A stretch of 64,000 nt of DNA. It comes from Butyrivibrio sp. NC2002. Its GTDB lineage: Bacteria; Bacillota; Clostridia; Lachnospirales; Lachnospiraceae. The stretch is taken from positions 124,001 to 188,000 of the forward strand of contig NZ_KL370880.1 in the NCBI RefSeq assembly GCF_000702265.1. Direction: 5' to 3'. The number at the start of each line of letters is the position of its first letter. Position 1 is the stretch's first letter. This document shows, piece after piece, positions 27,061-35,583 of this stretch. The notes beneath the pieces were generated by a model. The model did no database searches, was not told the origin of the DNA, and saw only the letters and a program-made list of their open reading frames with translations. The position numbers and the translations under genes were made by a program.

Positions 27061-28472
27061 CCGCGCATCTCCTTCCCGATAGATTCGTAGTATTTGCGTT
27101 TGTCTTCATACATTTCTGCTTCTGCTTCTTTTATGACTGTCAAAAGCTTCTTATCAGGTGTGGCCATGGCAAGACCAACTGCTACGTGATATCCGGCAGC
27201 TATGACCTTTTCCGAGACGGTATCAAGGTCATGTCTTACCGTGTTTTCATCGCGGTCGTAGCGGAATGCCACAAACTCATCGCCGCCAATCCTGTAGGTG
27301 TTGCTCTCTCCATACTCTTCGGAAATTATCGTAGCAATGGTTTTGAGCATATTGTCACCTGCAAGGTGACCCTGCGAGTTGTTTATATCGTGAAGACCAT
27401 TGACGTCAAAGTATATGCATGCAAGACCGTCAGTTCCCTGTTGCAGGTGCTGGCAGAAGTATTCGTAGCGGTTGCGATTCTGAAGACCTGTGAGGGCATC
27501 CATGTTGGCACGTCTCTCTATACCTATAAGTGAACCTGTTGTTATGCGCAGCACATAAAGGAAATAAATGATAAGGGCAATCGCGCCAAATGTAAGGAAA
27601 CCAAACAGGCTTACCTGAATGGGCTGAACTTCTGCGTAAACATATTCCTCGGGAACGCTGACTACCATTTCCCAATTTGCGATATTCATGGGAAGAAAAC
27701 AGAAGTACATGACTTTATCCGAAACGGTGTCATGTCCTATTGCATAGCCGCTTCTTCCTGAAAGGATCGCGTTTTCAAAAGTATCGGAGACACTGATATC
27801 CGACACGCGGATTCCTGCATTTTCGAGAGTTGTGCCTGTTCTGTTTGAACTGTCTATAAGGAAAAGTCCTGTATCGCGTTCTATAACTGAAACTATCGCA
27901 TGCCCGTCGTAGATGTCGGGGATCCAGGCACGTACAATGTCCTCGGGAGTAGTTGTTCCGTACAGGAAGGCGACGGTTTCTTCATTCCTTCTTATAGGGA
28001 CAAAGTTTCTAAGGTCGTAGACATTTTCTTTTTCCAGATCCTCAAGGAGCGAGGATATATGCTCACCCTTAAGTTTTACATCCTCGAAATCAAGGACACC
28101 TGTGGAATCGAGATCCAGGCCGTTTATACGTATTACCTTGTTGTTGGAATTGAGTATGGCAACATCAGATATCTGCGAGTTCATATCGTAGATATTAAGA
28201 TATGTATTTACCTCAAGTGAGTGAAGTGAATCGTTGGAGGACGAGATGATATTTGCTATCATTCTTAGCATATTCCGCTCTGTTCTGAACTGACCCTCTA
28301 TAGCCTCTATAGCCTCGGTGGAAGCAATTTTTAGCTCAGAGTAGCTTTGGGTCCGCATATAAGAGCGCACGCTTATTACATAGATAATAGAAGCTATTAC
28401 AATGACTACCATCATTACAATAGTTGCTACGAGACTACGTGTCTTAAATTGTTCCTGCGCCTTTTTCCACAT
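27057..28472 (-). CDS. Membrane-bound diguanylate cyclase with Cache-like sensor
   Basis: Probable c-di-GMP synthase of about 471 residues. TM1 lies near the N-terminus (about 15-35), an extracytoplasmic sensor of about 240 residues of dCache type follows, and TM2 is near 285-310. The GGDEF domain starts at MDALTGLQNRNRY, with FDVNGLHDINNSQGH and an intact GGDEF site (YRIGGDEF). No RxxD inhibitory site precedes it, so product inhibition is not expected. The TTG at 28481 is also in frame, but the ATG at 28472 has GAGG at a workable 11-base distance. The stop overlaps the OppA-like gene, so translation is probably coupled. Confidence 0.9.
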   Translation of the reverse strand: MWKKAQEQFKTRSLVATIVMMVVIVIASIIYVISVRSYMRTQSYSELKIASTEAIEAIEGQFRTERNMLRMIANIISSSNDSLHSLEVNTYLNIYDMNSQISDVAILNSNNKVIRINGLDLDSTGVLDFEDVKLKGEHISSLLEDLEKENVYDLRNFVPIRRNEETVAFLYGTTTPEDIVRAWIPDIYDGHAIVSVIERDTGLFLIDSSNRTGTTLENAGIRVSDISVSDTFENAILSGRSGYAIGHDTVSDKVMYFCFLPMNIANWEMVVSVPEEYVYAEVQPIQVSLFGFLTFGAIALIIYFLYVLRITTGSLIGIERRANMDALTGLQNRNRYEYFCQHLQQGTDGLACIYFDVNGLHDINNSQGHLAGDNMLKTIATIISEEYGESNTYRIGGDEFVAFRYDRDENTVRHDLDTVSEKVIAAGYHVAVGLAMATPDKKLLTVIKEAEAEMYEDKRKYYESIGKEMRG

Positions 28473-28511
28473 AATATGCAAAGCCTCGAAGAAACGTTAA
28501 TCCGACAATTA

Positions 28512-28517
28512 ATTATA
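28512..28517 (-). promoter_or_regulatory. Extended -10 for the GGDEF-OppA-GT operon
   Basis: On the minus strand this reads TATAAT preceded by TGA (extended -10). No good -35 is visible. Confidence 0.45.
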
Positions 28518-28603
28518 TCATCGGCAAAACAGCAAAATATTAAAAAAGTCTAGTCTTTAAAGGAAAAAAGACTAAAAAAGAATAAACAATACACACTTTT
28601 TTC

Positions 28604-28612
28604 TGTTATACT
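28604..28612 (+). promoter_or_regulatory. Extended -10 for the lipoprotein/GT-C pair
   Basis: TGTTATACT fits TGnTATAAT with one change; there is no clear -35. It lies in the divergent spacer, 49 bases before the lipoprotein start. Confidence 0.45.
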
Positions 28613-28660
28613 TTCAATAAAAATATGTCTTGGTTTTACTTTTGAACAAAGGTGGGGATA

Positions 28661-29725
28661 ATGAGTAAAAGCGGCATTATGCGGATAAGGGCGGCTCTTT
28701 TTTTATCCGCCATTGCACTATGCGTGCAGGGGCTTGCTATTACGGGATGTAATAGCACTAAAAAGAGCAGCGATGAGATAAATGGCGAATGGGAAACAAA
28801 CGGTAGTTTTTTAAGGGAATCGATCAAAACACAGGCAAACATAACTGAACCTGAGATCAACCCGGATTATTCACTTAGCGTACCTACATTCATAGATAAA
28901 ATAGATGATAACTGGTTTATAGTTGATTGCTACCACAACAGGATAATTTACAATGATAACCTGGATGATTCACTGGATAAGTTTAAGGTACTTACAAGTG
29001 ATGTATCATTTCCGCATACTATGGCAAGTGATGGAAGGGTTATACTTGTGGATGATACTGAGAATAACAGGGTTCTGATTTTTGAGAAAAAGGAAGGCGT
29101 ATATGTAAATACGCAGCTTTTTGAAGATGTAGGGCAAAGACCTCACTACACGGTCTATGATGAGAACGACAAGGCTTTTTATGTGTGGAGTTCAACATCG
29201 GGAGAACTGTATGTTTTCAGAAGACATGAGGATGAGAGCACGGTTTATCTTACGGAAATAAGGAGTATAGCTGAGCTTTCGGGAACCTATATCAGATCTT
29301 TTTATATAGATGGAGATGATATATATTTTGTGTCAGGAATAACGCCGCAGGGCACATCCTCAGGTGTGATCAGGTGCGATAAGAAAACGCTTGAAGTCAA
29401 GGAAAGATATGCCGTTCCCGATGAACTTGCCGGGATGGCAGATATGATATATGAAAACGGGTACTATTTCATTACCGTTTCAACTGATTCTGCAGGAAGT
29501 CAGGATACTGCGACAATGATAAGAACATCTGACCTTAAGGGCTTAAAGGATGGAAATTATGAGGAAATCTATTCGAAGTACTTTATAGGCGGGGGAACGC
29601 CCTATAATATGTTTAAGGTAGAAGACAGATTTTACCTGACAGAGCACAGACTTCCCGGGCATTCTATATGGGAATATGCGATTGATGAAAACGGCGATAT
29701 ACAGGACGTCGTACCGGTTTATTAA
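28661..29725 (+). CDS. Lipoprotein, probable beta-propeller fold, function unknown
   Basis: Exported protein of 354 residues with a lipobox AITGC near residue 30. The rest is beta-rich, with repeated short strands ending in polar turns (DNWFIVDCYHNRIIYN, DGRVILVDDTENNRVLIF, DKAFYVWSSTSGELYVF), like NHL or WD-type propeller blades. The ATG at 28661 is chosen because AAAGG lies at proper spacing; a GTG at 28652 sits inside the ribosome site. The GT-C-like gene starts 22 bases after its stop, so they form an operon. I infer a role in cell-surface polysaccharide handling from this neighbour only. Confidence 0.72.
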   Translation: MSKSGIMRIRAALFLSAIALCVQGLAITGCNSTKKSSDEINGEWETNGSFLRESIKTQANITEPEINPDYSLSVPTFIDKIDDNWFIVDCYHNRIIYNDNLDDSLDKFKVLTSDVSFPHTMASDGRVILVDDTENNRVLIFEKKEGVYVNTQLFEDVGQRPHYTVYDENDKAFYVWSSTSGELYVFRRHEDESTVYLTEIRSIAELSGTYIRSFYIDGDDIYFVSGITPQGTSSGVIRCDKKTLEVKERYAVPDELAGMADMIYENGYYFITVSTDSAGSQDTATMIRTSDLKGLKDGNYEEIYSKYFIGGGTPYNMFKVEDRFYLTEHRLPGHSIWEYAIDENGDIQDVVPVY

Positions 29726-29747
29726 AGATATAGCAAGGAGATTTATC

Positions 29748-31397
29748 ATGAATACAAAGGACATGGGATACAGTGATAAAACAGCGAAAAAAGCTGTGAT
29801 AATGATACTTGTAATGGCACTTGTTACGGCCATTTTGCAGGGAAACAGATTTACCGCGGTAGTATCCGGAATTCCGAAGCAGCCACAGATCACAATACTT
29901 TTTCTTATAGGACTTTTTTCTATAGTGTATCTGGCATTTTGCATTAAGAATAAGAAGATGGACACGGAAAAGAGTGTTCTGTGGATCGTATGGAGCGGAA
30001 TGCTCATGAGGATTTTCTATGTTCTTTTTTATGATATAAAGACACTTCAGAATGATGGCGGTTTCTATACAGGATACGGGACACCTGACATAAATAACGG
30101 TCATATCGGATATATCGAATATATCTATAAATTCCATCATCTTCCGAGCATGGATCCTTATGAATACTTTGGCTATTATCATCCGCCGCTTCACCATATC
30201 ATCGAAGCTATCTGGGTCAGTGTGCAGAGATTTTTGCATGTATATGAAGATCTTGCGTTTGAAAATCTGCAGATTCCCACACTTATTTACTCGGGACTTT
30301 GCATGGTAGTAATGCTCAAGATATTAGAGGAAGCAGGGGCAGAGAAAAAGTATATCCCTCTTGGAATGATCCTTTTTGCATATCATCCCAGAATGATGGT
30401 GCTTGCAGGCTCAGTCAACAATGATATACTTGCTCTTTTGCTTCTTCTTACAACAATCTGGAGAGTTCTTGTATGGATAAGGAGTAAGACCTACAAAAAT
30501 ATTATCCTTATAGCGCTTTCACTTGGATGCGGAATGATAACCAAGCTTAATACGGCAATCTGTGCATTTTCTATAGCTGTAGTATTTTTGATGGCTCTTA
30601 TCCGTGCCTTCAAAAATGGCAATCTTCTTTTAAGAAGAAATATACTGCTTCAGTATGTTGTATTTGGGGTTATCTGCATTCCGATAGGTCTTTCCTATAT
30701 AGTAAGGAATCTGGTGCTGTTTAGTGAAAAGCCCGGAATCCCTTCACCTGCACTTATTCCAAATGAATCCGTGATGTATACAGGGACATATTCGGTGTGG
30801 TCAATTATAGGAATACCATCTATCGCAGATCTCCACATAGAGTTCCCTTTCCATCCGATAAGCGCTGAGGCGATGCACAATACGTGGGCTATCATGTTCC
30901 AGACAGGGTTGTTTGCAGAGGCATATCCCGCAGGAATGGGTGACAGCCTTGTATCCGTTGCCCAGATTGCATACGTTTCATCTATAATTGCGGCTATCAT
31001 TACAACTGTCGTATTTATATATGATTATGCAAGCAGGATGATAAGAGAGGCGGGCAAAATAAAGTATTCACTTCCTCATCCTACAGACGAAGAGCTCGCA
31101 AAGGGTGTATATAAGACAGATACTGTGGTAAATCATCTTGAGAGAACAGTATTTCTTCTTTTAACTTACATATTTATGCTGATAAGCTTTAGCTTGTTCG
31201 TATTTAAATATCCATATACCTGCAGCAGTGACTTCAGATATATGACGGCAGGACTTGTGTTTACATCATTGGGCTTTATTATTGCAGTAAGAAAAATGAA
31301 CAAGGGCTTTTGGCGCTTTATAAGACTATTACTTGTCACAGCCATGGCAGCATGCCTTGTGGGATCTCTTGTTGTATTTATGTTCTGGGAAATTTGA
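29748..31397 (+). CDS. Polytopic membrane protein, GT-C (GT39-like) glycosyltransferase
   Basis: A 549-residue protein with about ten or more membrane helices. A first extracytoplasmic loop bears an acidic segment (LQNDGGFYTGYG) and then YHPPLHHIIE, the layout of lipid-linked-sugar glycosyltransferases of the PMT/ArnT type. The ATG at 29748 follows AAGGAG; an upstream in-frame ATG at 29676 lies inside the lipoprotein gene and is rejected. It would move a sugar from a polyprenyl carrier to protein, lipid or polymer on the outer face of the membrane. The acceptor is unknown. Confidence 0.75.
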   Translation: MNTKDMGYSDKTAKKAVIMILVMALVTAILQGNRFTAVVSGIPKQPQITILFLIGLFSIVYLAFCIKNKKMDTEKSVLWIVWSGMLMRIFYVLFYDIKTLQNDGGFYTGYGTPDINNGHIGYIEYIYKFHHLPSMDPYEYFGYYHPPLHHIIEAIWVSVQRFLHVYEDLAFENLQIPTLIYSGLCMVVMLKILEEAGAEKKYIPLGMILFAYHPRMMVLAGSVNNDILALLLLLTTIWRVLVWIRSKTYKNIILIALSLGCGMITKLNTAICAFSIAVVFLMALIRAFKNGNLLLRRNILLQYVVFGVICIPIGLSYIVRNLVLFSEKPGIPSPALIPNESVMYTGTYSVWSIIGIPSIADLHIEFPFHPISAEAMHNTWAIMFQTGLFAEAYPAGMGDSLVSVAQIAYVSSIIAAIITTVVFIYDYASRMIREAGKIKYSLPHPTDEELAKGVYKTDTVVNHLERTVFLLLTYIFMLISFSLFVFKYPYTCSSDFRYMTAGLVFTSLGFIIAVRKMNKGFWRFIRLLLVTAMAACLVGSLVVFMFWEI

Positions 31398-31420
31398 GGA
31401 TGAATTGCCCAAGGAAAGTA

Positions 31421-31448
31421 TTTACCTTTGTGAATTCTTTGGTATAAT
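31421..31448 (+). promoter_or_regulatory. Sigma-A promoter for hisC
   Basis: TTTACC (31421-31426), a 16-base spacer and a perfect TATAAT (31443-31448). Confidence 0.65.
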
Positions 31449-31504
31449 TCTAGTTAAATGCAATTTAGCGTGGTAGAGTGATAAAGTAAAAGGGAGTACA
31501 CAAA

Positions 31505-32575
31505 ATGAGCTATGAGGAGTATGTGAGAAAAGTAGTGCCTTATGTTCCCGGAGAACAGCCAAAGGATAGAAGCATTATCAAGTTAAATACAAATGAATGT
31601 CCGTATCCCCCTGCACCCGGTGTAAAGGAAATCCTTAGTAAAACAAGGTATGAGGATATGAGGCTTTATCCCGATCCCGAGGCGCAGGATCTTTTAGATG
31701 AGTTATCTGATTTTTATAAAATGCCATCAGATAGGATATTTGTAGGCGTTGGTTCAGATGATGTCCTTGCAATGGCATATCTTACATTTTTTAATTCGGA
31801 TAAGCCCATTCTATTTCCGGATATCACATACTCTTTTTATGATGTGTGGGCAGAACTCTACAGGATTCCCTATGAGCAGATCCCTCTTGATGATGATTTC
31901 AGGATAAGGATAGAGGACTATTATTCGGAAAACAGGCCAAACGGCGGAGTTATTATAGCCAATCCCAATGCTCCTGTCGGATTGTACGAGCCCGTATCCC
32001 GCATAGAGGAGATTGTAAAGCACAACAGAGATTCTGTAGTTATTATAGATGAAGCCTATATTGATTTTGGCGGAGAGTCTGCGATTTCCCTTACAGATAA
32101 ATATGACAATGTTCTTGTGGTGCAGACATTTTCCAAATCAAGGGCTATGGCGGGTATGCGCATAGGATTTGCCTTTGGCTCTAAAAAGCTTATTAAGTAT
32201 ATGAAGGATGTGAAGTTCTCCTTTAACTCATATACAATGAACAGACCATCAATAGAGCTTGGAGCGGCGGCTCTTCGTGATACTGACTATTTTAAGGATA
32301 CGTGCAAAAAGATAATCAGAACCAGAGAGATGGTCAAAGAAAAGCTATCTGAGCTTGATTTTGTATTCCCTGATTCTATGACCAATTTTGTTTTTGCAAA
32401 GCACAAAAGTATTCCGGGGGAAGCTATATTTAATGCCCTAAAAGAGAGGCACATATACGTAAGACACTGGAATAAGGATAGAATATCGGACTATCTGCGC
32501 ATTACGATAGGAACCGATGAGGAGATGGATAAGCTTATTGATGCTCTTTCGGAGATTACTAAAAATCTTGTGTAA
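31505..32575 (+). CDS. hisC: Histidinol-phosphate aminotransferase
   Basis: Class I/II PLP aminotransferase, 356 residues. It contains IKLNTNECPYPPAPGV at the start, an IIANPNAPVG segment, VVIIDEAYIDFGG (Asp binding the PLP nitrogen) and TFSKSRAMAGMRIGF with the PLP lysine. These match HisC, which uses glutamate to aminate imidazole-acetol phosphate in histidine synthesis. It is not beside other his genes, so a broader aromatic or other aminotransferase role is possible. Confidence 0.85.
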   Translation: MSYEEYVRKVVPYVPGEQPKDRSIIKLNTNECPYPPAPGVKEILSKTRYEDMRLYPDPEAQDLLDELSDFYKMPSDRIFVGVGSDDVLAMAYLTFFNSDKPILFPDITYSFYDVWAELYRIPYEQIPLDDDFRIRIEDYYSENRPNGGVIIANPNAPVGLYEPVSRIEEIVKHNRDSVVIIDEAYIDFGGESAISLTDKYDNVLVVQTFSKSRAMAGMRIGFAFGSKKLIKYMKDVKFSFNSYTMNRPSIELGAAALRDTDYFKDTCKKIIRTREMVKEKLSELDFVFPDSMTNFVFAKHKSIPGEAIFNALKERHIYVRHWNKDRISDYLRITIGTDEEMDKLIDALSEITKNLV

Positions 32576-32646
32576 TAGCCTTTTGTCTGATAAAATCAAT
32601 GCTTGTAGTGTTTTTAATAAGATTTTTTCAGAAAGGCAGACTAGTA

Positions 32647-33165
32647 ATGCTTAGTTTTTTTAAAGAGTCACTTATCGGACAGTATATTTTTGTATTTATT
32701 TTATCGATGGTACCGCTTGTAGAGCTCAGAGGTGCGATACCTTTTGCACATGGTTTTGCGGAGACTGCAACGGGATTTAATCTTCCCCTCAGCTATGTGA
32801 TCATCGCTATCGGAAATATGATACCAATGCCTTTTATTTTCTTTTTTGCAAGGAAGGTTCTTGAATGGGGAAAGGATAAGCGCTTTATCGGCAAGTTCTT
32901 TACCTTCTGCCTTGAAAAGGGTGAAAAGGGTGGTAAGAAGCTTCAGGAAAAAGCCGGAGGCGGTCTTTATTTTGCACTCCTTCTTTTTGTAGGAATACCG
33001 GTTCCCGGAACAGGTGCCTGGACAGGTACACTGGCTGCAAGTATTCTGGATATGGATTTTAAAAAGAGTGTTCTTGCTGTAATAGGCGGAGTTGCGCTGG
33101 CAGGAACCATCATGGGAATAGTAAGCTTTTTGTCAGTGAGTGCGATCTTAGGTATCGCAGGCTGA
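32647..33165 (+). CDS. Small multidrug-export family membrane protein (COG2426-like)
   Basis: A 172-residue integral membrane protein. The N-terminal helix ends in VPLVELRGAIPFAHG, the signature of the Sm_multidrug_ex family, followed by PMPFIFFFARKV, GIPVPGTGAWTGTLAAS and a final helix. Transport activity is an annotation of the family rather than a well-tested function. The ATG at 32647 has AAAGG upstream; an earlier in-frame start at 32599 has none. The methyltransferase gene begins 34 bases after it. Confidence 0.8.
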   Translation: MLSFFKESLIGQYIFVFILSMVPLVELRGAIPFAHGFAETATGFNLPLSYVIIAIGNMIPMPFIFFFARKVLEWGKDKRFIGKFFTFCLEKGEKGGKKLQEKAGGGLYFALLLFVGIPVPGTGAWTGTLAASILDMDFKKSVLAVIGGVALAGTIMGIVSFLSVSAILGIAG

Positions 33166-33199
33166 TAGGCAATACCGTACTATTTCGCAGGAGATTTGA

Positions 33200-34042
33200 A
33201 TGGAAGCCTATACTGATTTTGCAAAAGTATATGATGAATTTATGGATGAAACCCCATATCACGAGTGGGCTGCGTATATATCGCAGCTTATATCGGGATA
33301 TGGGATTTCTTTGCCTTACGGGGAAAATAAGAAGGATAAAGATGCAGAAGAACTCTCTGAGGATGAAAAGCTAAGCCAGGAGAGGAATCTTGTAGTTGAG
33401 CTTGGATGCGGCACAGGCAGGTTTACCGAGGAGATGGCAAGGCTTGGATATGACATGGTCGGAATAGACAATTCCTCGGATATGCTTGGAATAGCAAGGA
33501 AAAAGCTTGAGGAATCAGGTCTCGATATCATGTATCTTGAGCAGGATATGACAGAGCTTGATCTGTTCTGCACCGCAGGATGCGTAGTCAGCGTATGCGA
33601 TAGCATAAATTATCTTATAGAAGACGAGCAGATATTAAAGACTTTTGAACTGGTAAATAACTATCTTTATCCCGGCGGACTCTTTGTGTTTGATTTTAAT
33701 ACTCTCCACAAATACAGGGACGTTATAGGTGATGTTACGATCGCTGAAAACAGGGATGACTGCAGCTTTATATGGGAAAACTATTTTGATGATGACAGTC
33801 ATATTAACGAGTATGATCTGACTGTTTTCATAAAGGAAGGCGGTAAGGAGTCATCTGTTTTCAGGCGTAGCATGGAGACGCACCTTCAAAGGGGATATAC
33901 CCTTGATGAAATGAAAAGCTTTATCAAAGCTTCCGGAATGGAGTTTATAACAGCAATTGATGCTGATACACATGATGAGCCATCTGATGAGAGCGAGAGG
34001 ATATACGTGCTTGCAAGAGAGCAGGGGAAGGCACATCAGTAA
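33200..34042 (+). CDS. Class I SAM-dependent methyltransferase
   Basis: Cytosolic methyltransferase of 280 residues. The SAM-binding motif I is VVELGCGTGRF, followed by MVGIDNSSDML (motif with the ribose-binding Asp) and FDFNTLHKY after the fourth strand. A charged insert of about 20 residues (DKDAEELSEDEK) sits before motif I. The N-terminal AKVYDEFMDETPYHEWAAYI is typical of the small YqeM-like group. The substrate is unknown. It lies between the exporter-like gene and dapF with short gaps. Confidence 0.85.
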   Translation: MEAYTDFAKVYDEFMDETPYHEWAAYISQLISGYGISLPYGENKKDKDAEELSEDEKLSQERNLVVELGCGTGRFTEEMARLGYDMVGIDNSSDMLGIARKKLEESGLDIMYLEQDMTELDLFCTAGCVVSVCDSINYLIEDEQILKTFELVNNYLYPGGLFVFDFNTLHKYRDVIGDVTIAENRDDCSFIWENYFDDDSHINEYDLTVFIKEGGKESSVFRRSMETHLQRGYTLDEMKSFIKASGMEFITAIDADTHDEPSDESERIYVLAREQGKAHQ

Positions 34043-34069
34043 TATATTTTTACAGATTGGAGATACGAT

Positions 34070-34936
34070 ATGCACTTTACAAAAATGCATGGCTGCGGAA
34101 ATGACTATATATATATAGACAGCAGTAAAGAACATGTTTCAAAGGAAGACAAGCCGGAGCTTATAAGGCTCCTTAGCGACAGACATTTCGGGATTGGCGG
34201 AGACGGAGTGATATTCATCAATACGATGGATGGTGATCTGGCTGATTTTGAGATGGAAATGTATAACGCAGACGGCTCATATTCTGAGATGTGCGGAAAC
34301 GGAATACGATGCGTTGCCAAATATGTCTATGACAAGGGACTTACAGATAAGAAAAAGCTCAAGATCGTAAGCGGCGGACGGGTTCGCATTCTGGATCTTA
34401 AGACTGAGGATGATATGGTAACGAGCGTAAGAGTAAATATGGGAGCTCCTATACTTACTCCTGCGAGCATTCCTGTGGCGCTTCCGGATGAGAAAGCAAT
34501 GAGCAGGGAGAGCGTCGTTAATTATCCGATCACCGTTATGGACCGCGAGTATACGATGACCTGCGTATCTATGGGTAATCCACATGCTGTGGTTTTCTTA
34601 AACAGAGGAGAAGACCTTGGTAGCCTTGATCTTGAAAAGATAGGACCAAGATTCGAGCACCATCCCTTTTTCCCTAACTGCGTAAATACAGAGTTTGTGA
34701 CAATAGATGATAGGGAAAATGTACACATGCGTGTGTGGGAAAGAGGAACAGGCGAAACTCTTGCCTGCGGAACAGGGTGCTGTGCTACCGCTGTGGCCTG
34801 TGTTCTTAACGGACATACTGCGGACAGGATTACTGTACACGTACTTGGAGGAGATATCATCTGTGAGTGGGACAGAGAGCAGAACACAGTATTTATGACA
34901 GGTCCCGCAACAACAGTATTTGAAGGCGATATATAA
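34070..34936 (+). CDS. dapF: Diaminopimelate epimerase
   Basis: Interconverts LL- and meso-diaminopimelate for peptidoglycan and lysine, without a cofactor. The 288-residue protein has both catalytic cysteines: MCGNGIRC in the N-terminal half and LACGTGCCATA in the C-terminal half. It opens with FTKMHGCGNDYIYID, the family start. The ATG follows GGAGATACGAT. The gene ends just before the promoter of the ACT-hom-lysC operon, so three aspartate-family functions lie together. Confidence 0.96.
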   Translation: MHFTKMHGCGNDYIYIDSSKEHVSKEDKPELIRLLSDRHFGIGGDGVIFINTMDGDLADFEMEMYNADGSYSEMCGNGIRCVAKYVYDKGLTDKKKLKIVSGGRVRILDLKTEDDMVTSVRVNMGAPILTPASIPVALPDEKAMSRESVVNYPITVMDREYTMTCVSMGNPHAVVFLNRGEDLGSLDLEKIGPRFEHHPFFPNCVNTEFVTIDDRENVHMRVWERGTGETLACGTGCCATAVACVLNGHTADRITVHVLGGDIICEWDREQNTVFMTGPATTVFEGDI

Positions 34937-34942
34937 AAATTC

Positions 34943-34971
34943 TTTACTTTCACGCAGTGCTGTGATACAAT
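34943..34971 (+). promoter_or_regulatory. Sigma-A promoter of the ACT-hom-lysC operon
   Basis: TTTACT (34943-34948), a 17-base spacer and TACAAT (34966-34971). The -10 lies inside the left arm of the 13-bp inverted repeat described at 34958-35039. Confidence 0.65.
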
Positions 34972-35039
34972 GTCATTCATGGGCGCACAAGTGTCCGCGA
35001 CACAAAAACACTCATAAAGAAAGTTTTTGTATCACAGCA
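34958..35039. repeat. 13-bp perfect inverted repeat around the transcript start of ACT-hom-lysC
   Basis: TGCTGTGATACAA (34958-34970) and TTGTATCACAGCA (35027-35039) are exact reverse complements, 56 bases apart. Between them lie a small hairpin GTGTC-CGC-GACAC (34991-35003) and an alternative 8-bp pairing ACAAAAAC (35002-35009) / GTTTTTGT (35023-35030). A further hairpin TGGTC-TTATG-GACCA follows at 35041-35055. Confidence 0.8.
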
Positions 35040-35084
35040 TTGGTCTTATGGACCATATTCCATTTTTTCCAAAGAGGAAATGCA

Positions 35085-35537
35085 ATGAAAGAAGAAACAA
35101 GCTACTATGTGCTTAAGAAGCAGGCGGTACCGGAGGTTCTACTTAAGGTGCTGGATGCTAAGAAGCTTATTGACTCCGGAAAGTGTAAGACGGTCAATGA
35201 AGCGGCTGAAAAGATAGGGATCAGCAGAAGCTCATTCTACAAATACAAGGATGACATCTATGAGTTCCACGATTCTCTTCAGGGCACAACACTTACACTA
35301 AATCTCCAAATGGATGATGAACTCGGACTTTTGTCTGATGTACTTAAGATTATCGCAGAATGTGGCGCCAATATTCTTACTATTCATCAGGCTATTCCAT
35401 ATAACGGTGTTGCTGCATTGTCCGTAGGTATTCAGGTTTTGCCTACGACCAGCGACATAACAGAGCTTCTTGAGAAGCTCGAGATGGCAGCAGGTGTCCA
35501 CAAGGTTCAGATTGTTGGACGAAGCGCTGAATTATAA
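35085..35537 (+). CDS. ACT domain regulatory protein (PheB / UPF0735-like)
   Basis: A 150-residue probable amino-acid sensor. Residues about 20-50 resemble a helix-turn-helix (VNEAAEKIGISRSSFYKYK) and residues about 68-145 are an ACT domain (LGLLSDVLKIIAECGANILTI). ACT domains bind amino acids and adjust enzyme activity or gene expression. It is first in a set with hom and lysC (46 bases to hom), which fits feedback sensing in threonine, lysine and methionine synthesis. The ATG at 35085 has AGAGGAAA upstream; an in-frame ATG at 34920 lies inside dapF. Confidence 0.86.
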   Translation: MKEETSYYVLKKQAVPEVLLKVLDAKKLIDSGKCKTVNEAAEKIGISRSSFYKYKDDIYEFHDSLQGTTLTLNLQMDDELGLLSDVLKIIAECGANILTIHQAIPYNGVAALSVGIQVLPTTSDITELLEKLEMAAGVHKVQIVGRSAEL

Positions 35538-35583
35538 TACAGGCTATTATGAAAAAAATATCTAAATCAGGAGGAACGTGGAA

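Noticed and set aside
34970..35017. Possible 15-residue leader peptide (MSFMGAQVSATQKHS) before the ACT-hom-lysC operon
   Set aside because: No ribosome binding site, it starts at or before the expected transcript start, and it has no run of Thr, Ile, Lys or Met codons as in attenuation leaders.
34937..35084. Lysine riboswitch, T-box or SAM riboswitch before the aspartate-pathway operon
   Set aside because: The spacer is too short and none of the conserved cores of these RNAs is present.
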